DNA of 64,000 nucleotides, taken from Dyadobacter koreensis (GTDB taxonomy: Bacteria > Bacteroidota > Bacteroidia > Cytophagales > Spirosomataceae). Location of the stretch: positions 124,001-188,000 of the forward strand of contig NZ_FNXY01000002.1 of the NCBI RefSeq assembly GCF_900108855.1, given 5' to 3'. The notes beneath the pieces are model-generated. The model had not been told where the DNA came from, ran no database searches, and was given only the letters and a program-made list of their open reading frames with translations. How positions within the stretch are numbered: position 1 is the stretch's first letter; every line of letters starts with the position of its first letter. Position numbers and translations under genes: made by a program. Shown piece after piece: positions 34,730 to 43,414 of the stretch.

Positions 34730-36205
34730 ATGAGTACAGAGAATAAACCAAAAGGTGTCACCCGTCGTGACTTTCTGCAGAAAACTACCGTGGCGGCAGT
34801 GGGAAGTTTTTTTATTGTTCCCAGAAACGTTCTTGGGAAAGGATTTATCGCACCGAGTGACAAGTTGAATATTGCCGGTATCGGTGTGGGAGGAAAGGGA
34901 TTTTCGGATACCAATAATGCATGGAATAAGGGTGCTGAAAATCTGGTGGCGCTTTGCGACGTAGACTGGAACCAGGCTCAAAAGAATTTTGAATTACATC
35001 CTACTGCAAAGAAATACAAAGATTTCAGACGCATGTTTGATGAAATGGGGAAAGATATAGATGCGGTTACCGTTTCTACTACGGATCATATGCACGCTAT
35101 TATTGCAATGGCCGCCATGCAGAGAGGAAAACACGTGTATGTTCAAAAACCACTAACACATGATATATACGAAGCGCGTATGCTTACGGAAGCTGCGAGA
35201 AAATATAAAGTCGTAACGCAGATGGGAAATCAGGGTGCTTCTAACCCTGCTCAAACTCAGATGAAGGAATGGTTTAAAAAAGGACTGATCGGTAATGTGC
35301 ATGAGGCGCACGTGTGGACAAACCGTCCGGTTTGGCCGCAGGGAATTCCCGTTCCTGTTGGAAAAATGCCGACTCCGGAAGGATTGGATTGGGATCTTTG
35401 GGTGGGTTCTGCTGAATGGGTAGATTATAATCCGGCATGGCATCCATTTAAATGGCGTGGCTGGTGGAATTTCGGAACGGGAGCTTTGGGCGATATGGGA
35501 TGTCACCTGATTGACCCTGCTTTCAGAACATTAGGTTTGGGTTACCCGACAGAATTGGAATGCAGTGCAGGTTCAGTTTTTATCAAGGACTGGACACCGG
35601 AATATATTCCCGAAGGTTGTCCGCCATCGTCACGCGTTCAGTTGAAATTCCCTGCAAACAAAATTAACAAGTCGGAAGTAACACTGACCTGGCATGATGG
35701 TGGTTTGCGTCCTTTCCACCCAGATTTGATTCCTGCAAACGACCCTCTCGGAGAGCCAGACAGTAGTAATGGTGTTTTATTGATCGGCGAAAAAGGAGTT
35801 ATGACTTGCGGAACGTACGGTAAGGATCCAAAAGTATATCTAAAAAACGGAACCAAACTTGAATATAAGGATGGTGATTTTGGTAATAAATATACAGTAA
35901 TGCCTGAATTCGGTCATCACGTTTCCTGGTCTGACGCTTGTAAAGCTGGTTACCAAAGCAAAGAACACAAAGCGCTGACATCATCGTTTGATTATGCTGG
36001 TCCTTTGACTGAAACTGTTATTATGGGTAATCTTGGTATCCGCAGCTACAACCTCCGCCAGGCAAGAGCGGATGGAAAAGGTTTTGACTACCCGGGACGC
36101 AAGAAACTGCTTTGGGATGGCAATAATATGAAAATTACAAACTTCGATGAAGCGAATCAGTTTGTGAAACGCACGTATCGTGGTGATTGGAAGTTGGAAT
36201 CATAA
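34730..36205 (+). CDS. Tat-exported Gfo/Idh/MocA-family oxidoreductase
   Basis: A 491-residue NAD(P)-dependent oxidoreductase with a twin-arginine signal (TRRDFLQKTT, Arg12-Arg13) and hydrophobic stretch up to about residue 35, so it works in the periplasm. The Rossmann motif is GIGVGGKG (about 50-57); HVYVQKPLTHDIYEARMLTEAARKY carries the typical EKP-like motif (here QKP) and MGNQG follows. The C-terminal Gfo/Idh domain includes GALGDMGCHLIDPAF. Such exported enzymes in Bacteroidota act on sugars or cyclitols, including keto-sugar intermediates; the substrate is unknown. It stands alone and ends in a remarkable hairpin shared with panC. Confidence 0.9.
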   Translation: MSTENKPKGVTRRDFLQKTTVAAVGSFFIVPRNVLGKGFIAPSDKLNIAGIGVGGKGFSDTNNAWNKGAENLVALCDVDWNQAQKNFELHPTAKKYKDFRRMFDEMGKDIDAVTVSTTDHMHAIIAMAAMQRGKHVYVQKPLTHDIYEARMLTEAARKYKVVTQMGNQGASNPAQTQMKEWFKKGLIGNVHEAHVWTNRPVWPQGIPVPVGKMPTPEGLDWDLWVGSAEWVDYNPAWHPFKWRGWWNFGTGALGDMGCHLIDPAFRTLGLGYPTELECSAGSVFIKDWTPEYIPEGCPPSSRVQLKFPANKINKSEVTLTWHDGGLRPFHPDLIPANDPLGEPDSSNGVLLIGEKGVMTCGTYGKDPKVYLKNGTKLEYKDGDFGNKYTVMPEFGHHVSWSDACKAGYQSKEHKALTSSFDYAGPLTETVIMGNLGIRSYNLRQARADGKGFDYPGRKKLLWDGNNMKITNFDEANQFVKRTYRGDWKLES

Positions 36206-36262
36206 AATTTAATAGCAACAAAAAAGGCCTCGTTCGAGGCCTTTTTTGTTGCTATTAAATTT
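36205..36262. terminator. Perfect 28-base-arm bidirectional terminator
   Basis: Two perfectly complementary 28-base arms (36205-36232 and 36235-36262) with a two-base TT between. Core is GGCCTCG-TT-CGAGGCC flanked by A6/T6. The hairpin begins at the last base of the oxidoreductase stop and ends one base before the panC stop on the other strand. Confidence 0.95.
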
Positions 36263-37105
36263 CTAGAAAATAATATTATCAATCAACCGGACAGGGCCGA
36301 GGAAAGTTGCAATACAAAGTGCTGTCGTACCTGCTTCTGCGATGGTATGTATCGGCTGCAAAGTTTTGGTGTTGACAACCTCGAAATAATCAAGTTCAAA
36401 TCCAGCCAGTACGTGAAATTCCAGTTGTACCGATTCTTTTACCTCTTCGATGTCGTCGCCGTTCTGTATCTTATCCTTTGCGTCGAGAAGTATTTTATAA
36501 ATAATCGGAGCATGAGCTCTTTCTTCCTCACCAAGACGTCTGTTTCTGGAAGACATCGCCAGTCCATCCGTTTCTCTGATTGTAGGACAAATGATCAGTT
36601 CGAGATTGAAAGAAAGATCTTCAACCATTCTTTTTACTATCATTACCTGCTGCAAGTCTTTTTGTCCAAAATAAGCCCGGTGCGGTTCAACAATATTGAA
36701 TAGCTTCGATACTACAATACCTACACCATTAAAATGTCCTGGCCTTGAAGCGCCTTCCATCACCGTTTCAAGCAAACCGAAATTAATCGTCAGCGTCGGT
36801 TTTTCAGGATACATTTCCTCAACCGAAGGAGCGAACACCGCAGAACATCCCGCATTTTCAAGCATCACACAATCCTCTTCCAATGTCCTTGGATATTTGG
36901 CAAGGTCTTCCGGATTATTGAACTGGGTTGGGTTAACGAAAATGCTGCAAACAACAATATCATTTTGTATTTTTGCAGTGTCTATCAGAGAAATATGACC
37001 TTCATGCAGCGCACCCATCGTCGGGATCAATCCAATACTTTTATTTTGGAGGCGTTGTTGAAGAAGAAAATTTTTTAGACTGGGTATTGAAGTAAAAACT
37101 TCCAT
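36263..37105 (-). CDS. panC: Pantoate-beta-alanine ligase
   Basis: A 280-residue pantothenate synthetase joining pantoate and beta-alanine with ATP. The class-I-synthetase motifs are present: PTMGALHEGHISLI (HxGH near the N-terminus), VSIFVNPTQFNNPEDLAKYPRTLEED (here CSIFVNP), GASRPGHFNGVGIVVSKLFNIVEPHRAYFGQKD, and RETDGLAMSSRNRRLG (KMSKS-like). Length agrees with the family. It is divergent from the GT5-like gene, an arrangement often seen in Bacteroidota. Confidence 0.97.
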   Translation of the reverse strand: MEVFTSIPSLKNFLLQQRLQNKSIGLIPTMGALHEGHISLIDTAKIQNDIVVCSIFVNPTQFNNPEDLAKYPRTLEEDCVMLENAGCSAVFAPSVEEMYPEKPTLTINFGLLETVMEGASRPGHFNGVGIVVSKLFNIVEPHRAYFGQKDLQQVMIVKRMVEDLSFNLELIICPTIRETDGLAMSSRNRRLGEEERAHAPIIYKILLDAKDKIQNGDDIEEVKESVQLEFHVLAGFELDYFEVVNTKTLQPIHTIAEAGTTALCIATFLGPVRLIDNIIF

Positions 37106-37269
37106 GAAAAGAATTATAAGTAGGGAAGGTGCAGGATTAATTACAAACTGAACCTGTTTTTCCTAAATGTGAAAAGTGGTTAATCCGGCTTGTTCGCAGG
37201 GGGTTTCTGAAATATTTGGCATAGATAAGCCCAAACTCTGCGCAATATTACAATTAGTTTTGAATTTCT

Positions 37270-37301
37270 ATTGAAAATGCAGATTTTTTTATGTAATTTT
37301 G
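37270..37301 (+). promoter_or_regulatory. Promoter of the GT5-like gene
   Basis: ATTG (37270-37273), 20 bases, TAATTTTG (37294-37301). Initiation near 37308 leaves a leader of about 28 bases to the ATG at 37336. Confidence 0.7.
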
Positions 37302-37335
37302 CAAAACTTTTTTTCACAAACTGCTTTAAATATCT

Positions 37336-38142
37336 ATGGACAAACTACGAATTTTGTATGTAGCCAGTGAAATCAATCCTTTTCTCCAGACCACAGATGT
37401 TGCCGATTATGTAAGAAGACTTCCGCAAGCAATGCAGGAGCGCGGGGCAGAGATAAGAATTTTGGTACCTCGATTTGGTCTAATCAATGAGCGTAAAAAC
37501 AGGCTTCACGAAGTAGTTCGATTGTCAGGAATTAATATTACGGTTGGTGATGAAGAAAAACCACTTATAATTAAGGTTGCTTCTATCCCAAACGCGAAAC
37601 TTCAGGTTTATTTTATAGATAACGATGATTATTTTCACCGTAAATCTGTATTCTTCGACAAGGAGAATAATTTCTACGATGATAATGATGAACGTGCGAT
37701 TTTCTTTTGCAAAGGTGTTTTAGAAACAGTTAAGAAATTGGGATGGGCGCCTGATGTTGTGCATTGCAACGATTGGATGACTGCTTTGATTCCGATGTAT
37801 CTTAAAACTACTTATCGTAACGATCCGATGTTTAAGGATACGAAAAGTGTATTTACAGTGCACAATAATGCATTTGATTATAAATTCGACGCTGACTTGA
37901 TGAGCAAGGCAAAAGCGATTGATGTGAGTGATGAGGCCTTGTCTCACCTTCATTCAGCAGATTTCGAAGGTTTTGTTAAAATTGGGTGTGCATATGCTGA
38001 TGCGGTGGTTAAAGCGGAGGAACATTGCAGCGAAAGTTTAAACCAGATTTTCAATGATGCACCGAAACGGGTAGAGCTTGACGAAGAGGAAGAAAAATTC
38101 TCAGAATCATATTATAATCTGTATACTGATTTGATGAGTTAA
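37336..38142 (+). CDS. Glycogen/starch-synthase N-terminal domain protein (GT5-like, single domain)
   Basis: A 268-residue protein matching only the N-terminal Rossmann domain of glycogen synthase (GT5): LRILYVASEINPFLQTTDVADYVRRLPQAMQERGAEIRILVPRFG, DVVHCNDWMTALIPMYLKTTY and VFTVHNNAFD are family blocks. The usual KxGGL near the N-terminus is replaced by TTDVAD, and the whole C-terminal GT1 half with the ADP-glucose site is absent. Enzymatic glycogen synthesis is therefore doubtful. Such stand-alone proteins beside panC are common in Bacteroidota and their role is unknown to me. A strong terminator follows. Confidence 0.85.
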   Translation: MDKLRILYVASEINPFLQTTDVADYVRRLPQAMQERGAEIRILVPRFGLINERKNRLHEVVRLSGINITVGDEEKPLIIKVASIPNAKLQVYFIDNDDYFHRKSVFFDKENNFYDDNDERAIFFCKGVLETVKKLGWAPDVVHCNDWMTALIPMYLKTTYRNDPMFKDTKSVFTVHNNAFDYKFDADLMSKAKAIDVSDEALSHLHSADFEGFVKIGCAYADAVVKAEEHCSESLNQIFNDAPKRVELDEEEEKFSESYYNLYTDLMS

Positions 38143-38156
38143 TCAGAAATAAAATA

Positions 38157-38197
38157 TAAAAAAAGCGGCGGCCATAATCTGGTCGCCGCTTTTTTTT
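38157..38197 (+). terminator. Terminator of the GT5-like gene
   Basis: A GC-rich stem (AGCGGCGGCC at 38164-38173 pairing with GGTCGCCGCT at 38181-38190, one G-T pair) followed by eight T. The remaining 230 bases before glmS show no glmS ribozyme or clear promoter. Confidence 0.9.
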
Positions 38198-38433
38198 ATC
38201 CAGTATTTTCTTGAATGGCAATAAAGGTAAATTTTTAGATCATCACGAAATTATCCAATCTCGAATTTTTAATATTTTTTAAGATGTAAATCCTTCATAA
38301 TGAATATACTAGTGTGTGTTCGAACACTCTGTTGAAATTGGATAATTTTCAGTATTTTATTTGTTATCGACTACTTATTGACATTTATTTGCATTCAATA
38401 TTATACACACATTTTAAAATTAATTGCAAAAAC

Positions 38434-40272
38434 ATGTGCGGAATTGTTGCTTATATTGGGATTAGGGATGCCTATCCACTAATTATTAAAGGTCTGAAAA
38501 GACTGGAATACCGGGGGTACGATAGTTCCGGCGTTGCCTTGCTGGAAAATTCGGAATTGAATATTTATAAGAAAAAGGGAAAGGTTTCAGATCTGGAAAA
38601 TCAGCTTGCTGATAAAAAACTGAATGCGAAAATTGGCATTGGTCATACGCGTTGGGCAACACATGGAGAACCTAATGATGTCAATGCACATCCACATTTT
38701 TCGAATGATCACAAGCTGGCAATTATTCATAATGGAATAATTGAAAACTACGCTTCAATTAAACAAAACCTGATCGGCAAAGGCCACATTTTTCAGAGTG
38801 CAACCGACACAGAAGTTTTAATCCATTTCATTGAAGATATTCAAAAAGAAACAGGCACTTCACTGGAAGAGGCAGTAAGACTTGCCTTGCTTGAAGTTGT
38901 CGGAGCTTATGCCATTGTTGTGATATCGGTCGATTTTCCTGATCAGCTGATTGCTGCGAGAAAAGGGAGTCCTTTGGTTATAGGCGTCGGTGAAAATGAA
39001 TTTTTCTTTGCTTCCGATGCTACACCGATTATAGAATACACAAAAGACGTTGTGTACCTGGATGATTATGAGGTTGCCGTTATTCGTGATGGACAGCTTA
39101 GTATTCAAAATCTGGATAACACACAGAAAGTCCCTTACATCCAGAAGCTGGAAATGGAACTCGAGACCATCGAAAAAGGAGGGTATGACCATTTCATGAT
39201 CAAAGAAATTTTTGAACAGCCACGTTCTATTGCTGACAGTATGCGTGGGCGTTTAAGGGCAGAAGAAGCACATTTGCAGCTAGGGGGCTTAGCTGGTTAT
39301 ATAGATAAATTGGCTGCATCAGAACGGATTGTGATTGTCGGCTGCGGTACTTCCTGGCATGCTGGTCTGGTGGCCGAGTATCTTTTTGAAGAACTGGCGA
39401 GAATCAATGTGGAAGTCGAATATGCTTCCGAGTTTAGATATAGAAATCCGGTTATTAAGGAAAATGATATCGTCATCGCTATCTCACAATCTGGTGAGAC
39501 GGCCGATACGCTGGCTGCCATTGAGCTGGCCAAATCAAAAGGTGCAACGATATTTGGCGTTTGTAACGTGGTAGGTTCTTCTATTGCACGTGCTTCACAT
39601 GCTGGTGCATACACCCACGCAGGTCCGGAAATTGGAGTGGCAAGCACCAAAGCATTTACAGCACAAGTGACGGTTTTGACATTGATTGCTATCGCAACTG
39701 CAAAAAGGAAAGGGACGATTTCTGAGGAAACATATCGTCAGCTTTTGGTTGAGCTGGAAACAATTCCGGCAAAAGTGGAGCAGGTATTTGAAAACGCTTC
39801 TAAGATCAAGGAAATAGCCTTCATCTTCACCTATGCGAGAAATTTTATATACTTAGGAAGGGGTCTTAATTTTCCGGTTGCATTGGAAGGTGCGTTAAAA
39901 TTGAAGGAAATTTCTTACATACATGCAGAAGGTTATCCCGCAGCTGAGATGAAGCATGGGCCGATCGCCCTGATCGATGAAGATATGCCGGTGGTTTTTC
40001 TGGCAACCAAAGACAGCTCGTACGAGAAAATCGTATCTAATATTCAGGAGGTCAAGGCGAGGAAGGGACGCGTAATTGCTATTGTTACCGAAGGTGATAG
40101 CTTAATTCCTGGAATGGTCGACTTTGTTATTGAAGTGCCCAAAGTACATGAAATACTTACACCCTTGGTTTCAGTTATTCCCTTGCAATTACTTTCCTAC
40201 TATATCGCGGTAATGCGTGGCCGAAACGTGGACCAGCCAAGAAATCTTGCAAAATCGGTGACGGTTGAATAG
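38434..40272 (+). CDS. glmS: Glutamine-fructose-6-phosphate aminotransferase
   Basis: A 612-residue GlmS making glucosamine 6-phosphate for peptidoglycan and LPS. The ATG at 38434 is chosen because the product then begins MCGIVAYIG, exposing the catalytic Cys after Met removal; the frame stays open upstream to 38314 but must not be used. The glutaminase domain (1-220; HTRWATHGEPNDVNAHPH, HNGIIENY) is followed by two SIS domains (ACGTSW-like GCGTSWHAG, SQSGETADT, STKAFTAQ) and the C-terminal VDQPRNLAKSVTVE. Length fits the family. Confidence 0.97.
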   Translation: MCGIVAYIGIRDAYPLIIKGLKRLEYRGYDSSGVALLENSELNIYKKKGKVSDLENQLADKKLNAKIGIGHTRWATHGEPNDVNAHPHFSNDHKLAIIHNGIIENYASIKQNLIGKGHIFQSATDTEVLIHFIEDIQKETGTSLEEAVRLALLEVVGAYAIVVISVDFPDQLIAARKGSPLVIGVGENEFFFASDATPIIEYTKDVVYLDDYEVAVIRDGQLSIQNLDNTQKVPYIQKLEMELETIEKGGYDHFMIKEIFEQPRSIADSMRGRLRAEEAHLQLGGLAGYIDKLAASERIVIVGCGTSWHAGLVAEYLFEELARINVEVEYASEFRYRNPVIKENDIVIAISQSGETADTLAAIELAKSKGATIFGVCNVVGSSIARASHAGAYTHAGPEIGVASTKAFTAQVTVLTLIAIATAKRKGTISEETYRQLLVELETIPAKVEQVFENASKIKEIAFIFTYARNFIYLGRGLNFPVALEGALKLKEISYIHAEGYPAAEMKHGPIALIDEDMPVVFLATKDSSYEKIVSNIQEVKARKGRVIAIVTEGDSLIPGMVDFVIEVPKVHEILTPLVSVIPLQLLSYYIAVMRGRNVDQPRNLAKSVTVE

Positions 40273-40298
40273 AATTATTTATTTCTCATCTCAAATAT

Positions 40299-40337
40299 AA
40301 ATAAGAAACCCGTCCTTGTGGCGTTGGTTTCTTATTT
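40299..40337 (+). terminator. glmS terminator
   Basis: AAATAAGAAACC (40299-40310) pairs with GGTTTCTTATTT (40326-40337) over a 15-base loop that may pair further. Confidence 0.65.
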
Positions 40338-40436
40338 GCTTAAGCTGACTTCGATTAATCAATAAGTAAAAATAATATAGAGCAGATTTCGTTAGCTTTG
40401 CAGGCAAAATTTCTGTCGAAAGAATTAATCTGATCA

Positions 40437-41030
40437 ATGCGAAACCATTTCTCTGCATTCTTATTTTTTACTGTTTTATCAATCCTGCTTTTCTCTTGTG
40501 GAAAAGATGATCAAACCTACGTTCCCAAACCAAAAGGTTTTAACCGAATCGAATTACCGCCGCAGCTTTATCAGAAATTAACGGAAGATCACCCTTATTC
40601 TTTTGAATATTCCAAGTCGGCCAGAATCCTTCCCGATACTTTTGCACTCGCCGGAAAAGACTGGATATATATCTATTACCCGCAATTTAATGCGAATATT
40701 CAGCTTACTTATAAACCTGTAAAAAATAGCCAGACGCTTTTGAAAGACTATATCAATGATTCTTTCAGGCTAACCGGAAAACACCAGGTGAGGGCTTCAT
40801 CTATTCAGGAGCAACGATTATTGACAGACCATAATCTAACTGCGATGCTTTTTAAAATAGAAGGCGACGTTCCAAGCCCTTATCAGTTTTATACGACTGA
40901 TAGCACAAAGCACTTTTTGCGTGGCGCTATCTACTTTTCAACGGCGACTAAAAACGATTCTTTAACGCCCGTTATTAATTTTATACAGAAAGATATGATC
41001 CATCTTCTCAATACTCTGCAGTGGAGATAA
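40437..41030 (+). CDS. gldD: Gliding motility lipoprotein GldD
   Basis: A 197-residue lipoprotein with signal and lipobox (LLFSC, Cys21, then GKDD). The family blocks follow: YVPKPKGFNRIELP, YSFEYSKSARI, WIYIYYPQFNANIQLTYKPV, TDHNLTAMLFKIEGDVPSPYQFYTTDSTKHFLRGAIYFS, DSLTPVINFIQKDMIHLLNTLQW. GldD is required for gliding and chitin use in Flavobacterium and is linked to T9SS-dependent movement, though its biochemical job is not known. A TAGCTTTG -7-like box lies at 40393-40400. gldE, often next to gldD, is not in the window. Confidence 0.93.
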   Translation: MRNHFSAFLFFTVLSILLFSCGKDDQTYVPKPKGFNRIELPPQLYQKLTEDHPYSFEYSKSARILPDTFALAGKDWIYIYYPQFNANIQLTYKPVKNSQTLLKDYINDSFRLTGKHQVRASSIQEQRLLTDHNLTAMLFKIEGDVPSPYQFYTTDSTKHFLRGAIYFSTATKNDSLTPVINFIQKDMIHLLNTLQWR

Positions 41031-41043
41031 AGTATCTCAGACT

Positions 41044-41075
41044 GTTGTAGTGAAAAGCATTAGGATGTATCTTTG
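41044..41075 (+). promoter_or_regulatory. Promoter of the ImmA-like gene
   Basis: GTTG (41044-41047), 20 bases, TATCTTTG (41068-41075). Initiation near 41082 would fall after the in-frame TTG at 41073 and so points to the ATG at 41103 as the true start. Confidence 0.7.
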
Positions 41076-41102
41076 AAATCAATACTTAACACTTCTCAAA
41101 AA

Positions 41103-41825
41103 ATGGCCAGAAAGCAAATCAAAAATCAGCTCCCGCTCGATTTTTCAGTCCGCGGAAACAGAATCATTCTGCATTTGGGGCAAATGGAAAGTCAGCGTGC
41201 TGCCAACGAACTTTTCGAAGGATTGGTAGATGGAGATTGGATTATTGAACCGACCGGAGAAGTTGCAGATGTTTCGTATGCACAGGATATTGTACATCAG
41301 ATCGGGCACAAATTGCCCTATCCCGAAGGAATCAAGATTGCGCAGCTCCACAACATTGATCCGATCTTCAAGGGATTCTCATCGATGTATCACCAAAAAG
41401 GCTGGGTTTTTGTAAATGCGGCTTCTGAAATTAACGAACGGAATTATCATATTCACCTGCTTACTGTTTCCCTTGGATTGCACAGCTCTTATGCAAATCC
41501 GGTGTCGCTGGCTAATCGTTCCGAGCAGTTGATTTTCGATGCATTGCTTCCATACAAGGATGTGGAAAGTTTTTTTAGAGATGATATCTCAAAAATTCCT
41601 GGATTTTTGGCATCTGATATTGCTAACTTTTTTAAAGTTCCATTCCCGATGGTATTGAAAAGGGCACTTCAATTGAGGATTATCTCGGATGAACAATATA
41701 GAAATTTCATGACGGTGAAGCCGGCATCCTCCGCAAAACCGAGAGAACTCTTTATTTCAAAAGAAGGAAATATCGACGATCTGGAAGCTCAGTTATTTGC
41801 GGAAGGTTTGGGTGAAGGAGAATAA
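41103..41825 (+). CDS. Hypothetical protein, degenerate ImmA/IrrE-like layout
   Basis: A 240-residue protein from the ATG at 41103 (a TTG 30 bases upstream lies within the promoter). The layout recalls ImmA/IrrE peptidases: an N-terminal segment, then VFVNAASEINERNYHIHLLTVSLGLHS where active members have an HExxH helix, then a C-terminal helical/HTH-like part (FLASDIANFFKVPFPMVLKRALQLRIIS). Here the zinc motif is not intact (HLLTVSLGLH), so if related it is probably not a peptidase. This relation is an inference by eye. The gene is alone with its own promoter and converges on the SDR. Confidence 0.6.
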   Translation: MARKQIKNQLPLDFSVRGNRIILHLGQMESQRAANELFEGLVDGDWIIEPTGEVADVSYAQDIVHQIGHKLPYPEGIKIAQLHNIDPIFKGFSSMYHQKGWVFVNAASEINERNYHIHLLTVSLGLHSSYANPVSLANRSEQLIFDALLPYKDVESFFRDDISKIPGFLASDIANFFKVPFPMVLKRALQLRIISDEQYRNFMTVKPASSAKPRELFISKEGNIDDLEAQLFAEGLGEGE

Positions 41826-41834
41826 AATTTACTT

Positions 41835-42623
41835 TTATACATCCAGATTACTCAAGTCGGGCAAAGGGCTGACGGAGGTCCAGCCTCCATCTACGATCAA
41901 ACTTTGACCGGTAATATGTCCGGAATGCGGAGAGAGCAAAAATAATGCGGCATTGGCGATATCTTCACAAATCGCCGGTCTTCCCATCGGCGTAATAGAT
42001 GACCACGTTTTCGGATAAGTCGGATCGGTGGCCAATGTTCTTTCGGTTAAAGTTGCGCCGGGCGCCACTGCGTTAATTGTAATTCCATGCGGAGATAATT
42101 CCAGAACAAGATTTTTGGCTAGCATTTCCAACCCGGCTTTTGTCATCGCATAAGCGCCAAGAAATTGGTGGGACTGGTGTCCAACAACAGAGGACATTAG
42201 TAAAATCCTCCCGCCCGACTTCTGTGACCGGATTTGCCTTGCCGCTGCCTGGGTTAATAGGAAAGATCCCATTAAATTGACTTCGAGAACTTTTTGTAAA
42301 TTCTCTTTCGGGTATTCAAAAAAATCTCCAAAAAGGGTAATTCCAGCATTTGCCACAGCAATAGTCAATTTTCCAAAACAGCTGACTGCTTCCTCAACCA
42401 TTCCATCGATTATTTCGGATTGCGATGCATCGCCACCAAATGCGATGCATTCGCCACCTAGTCCGCGTATTGTTTTGGCAGCCTGAGATGCGAGATCTGC
42501 GTCGGCATCGTTCAAAATTACTCCAGCTCCCTTAACAGCTAATTGTTTTGCAATCTCAAATCCTATTCCTTGTCCTGCGCCGGTGACAATAGCAACTTGA
42601 TTATTAAATAGTTGGGTGCTCAT
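41835..42623 (-). CDS. Short-chain dehydrogenase/reductase
   Basis: A 262-residue classical SDR from the ATG at 42623 (MSTQLFNNQVAIVTGAGQGIG); the upstream frame runs into the REP repeat and is not coding. The coenzyme motif is TGAGQGIG, NAG follows in VANAGITLFG, and the catalytic Ser-Tyr-Lys set is seen in LLMSSVVGHQSHQFLGAYAMTKAG. The segment ending in IVDGGWTSV is typical. Acidic ND after the second strand (VILNDADAD) suggests NAD(H) rather than NADP(H). The substrate is unknown, though the nearby IlvD/Edd dehydratase beyond the RAYT element suggests a sugar-acid route as one option. Confidence 0.9.
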   Translation of the reverse strand: MSTQLFNNQVAIVTGAGQGIGFEIAKQLAVKGAGVILNDADADLASQAAKTIRGLGGECIAFGGDASQSEIIDGMVEEAVSCFGKLTIAVANAGITLFGDFFEYPKENLQKVLEVNLMGSFLLTQAAARQIRSQKSGGRILLMSSVVGHQSHQFLGAYAMTKAGLEMLAKNLVLELSPHGITINAVAPGATLTERTLATDPTYPKTWSSITPMGRPAICEDIANAALFLLSPHSGHITGQSLIVDGGWTSVSPLPDLSNLDV

Positions 42624-42686
42624 GATTTTAGTGGGGTTGGTTTTATTGTCAGTCAGGTGATTTGATATCTTTTTCATCACTCGGAC

Positions 42687-42789
42687 TTTTTTACCGGTCG
42701 GATGGCGAAAAGCCGTCCGACCGGGTCGCTCGATCAAAATTTTTATGTGCGACCGGTCCAACGGTTTTTTTTACCGTCGGACCGGTAAT
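42687..42789. repeat. Left REP pair (two inverted hairpins)
   Basis: Two hairpins about 27 bases apart. Hairpin 1: CCGGTCGGATGGC (42694-42706), loop GAAAA, GCCGTCCGACCGG (42712-42724), one G-T pair. Hairpin 2: ACCGGTCCAACGGT (42752-42765), T-rich loop, ACCGTCGGACCGGT (42773-42786), one mismatch. Each hairpin has GCGAC at its outer 5' side and GGTAA at its 3' side when read on opposite strands, so they form an inverted pair like a BIME. A second copy lies at 43415-43520. Confidence 0.9.
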
Positions 42790-42827
42790 GAAAACTATTT
42801 TGCAGTTCGAGTATAAATTACAATCTA

Positions 42828-43391
42828 TTAAAATATAAACTCTTTCATTTTCTCTGATAGAACCTGTTTTGAAAGTTTTAAAAATTCGGACCTATCCTTT
42901 GGAATGTTAAGTACCAAGTGAGCTTTTTCATGATTACATAACTTTTCATTCCTTGTTAGTGTATACTCTTTTACAGAACTAAATTCCCACCTCTCAATTT
43001 CTTTAACCAAACCGGCTTTTAATGGATTTTGGTGAATATAATGAAAACAAGTTTCAGCGTATAAACCGTAATGTTCCAGAGATTTGGCTTTTGTATGTTG
43101 TTGAAATAACGAACCAGTTCTGTTTTCTTGTTTATTAATAGCTTGCGAATACGAGCTTAAAATAATTTGAAATGCCTTGTTAATTTCCTTCTCCTGAGAT
43201 TTTTCTTTTGGTTCAATCAAAAAATGGAAATGATTTGGCATTAAGCAATAGGCTAATAAATCACAATGGATCAGAAGATACTTTTCTATTTTCTTGATAA
43301 AATAAAGATAATTTCCATAGTTGAAAAAGATCTTTTGCCTGTTATTACCTCTGTTGTACACATGGTACAATGTATTTGGTTTGAATTCCAT
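42828..43391 (-). mobile_element. REP-associated tyrosine transposase (RAYT, IS200-like Y1)
   Basis: A 187-residue Y1 transposase-like protein. The N-terminus LYHVYNRGNNRQKIFF, the HUH metal motif His54-Phe-His56 in LMPNHFHFLIEP, and the C-terminal HYIHQNPLKAGLVKEIERWEFSS are typical of RAYTs, single-strand DNA nucleases that act on REP hairpins. The nucleophilic Tyr is probably in the SSYSQAINK region (about 115). The gene is bracketed by two direct copies of a two-hairpin unit, the arrangement expected if it mobilises or maintains those repeats. It appears intact and may be a domesticated cell gene rather than an active insertion sequence. Confidence 0.92.
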
Positions 43392-43414
43392 GAAGTGTGT
43401 GTTAGTTGTGTAAT

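Noticed and set aside
38198..38433. glmS ribozyme upstream of glmS
   Set aside because: No pseudoknot core or cleavage-site sequence is recognisable, and this ribozyme is mainly known from Firmicutes.
42624..42761. N-terminal extension of the SDR gene
   Set aside because: The extension is translated REP hairpin sequence; the SDR fold begins at the ATG at 42623.
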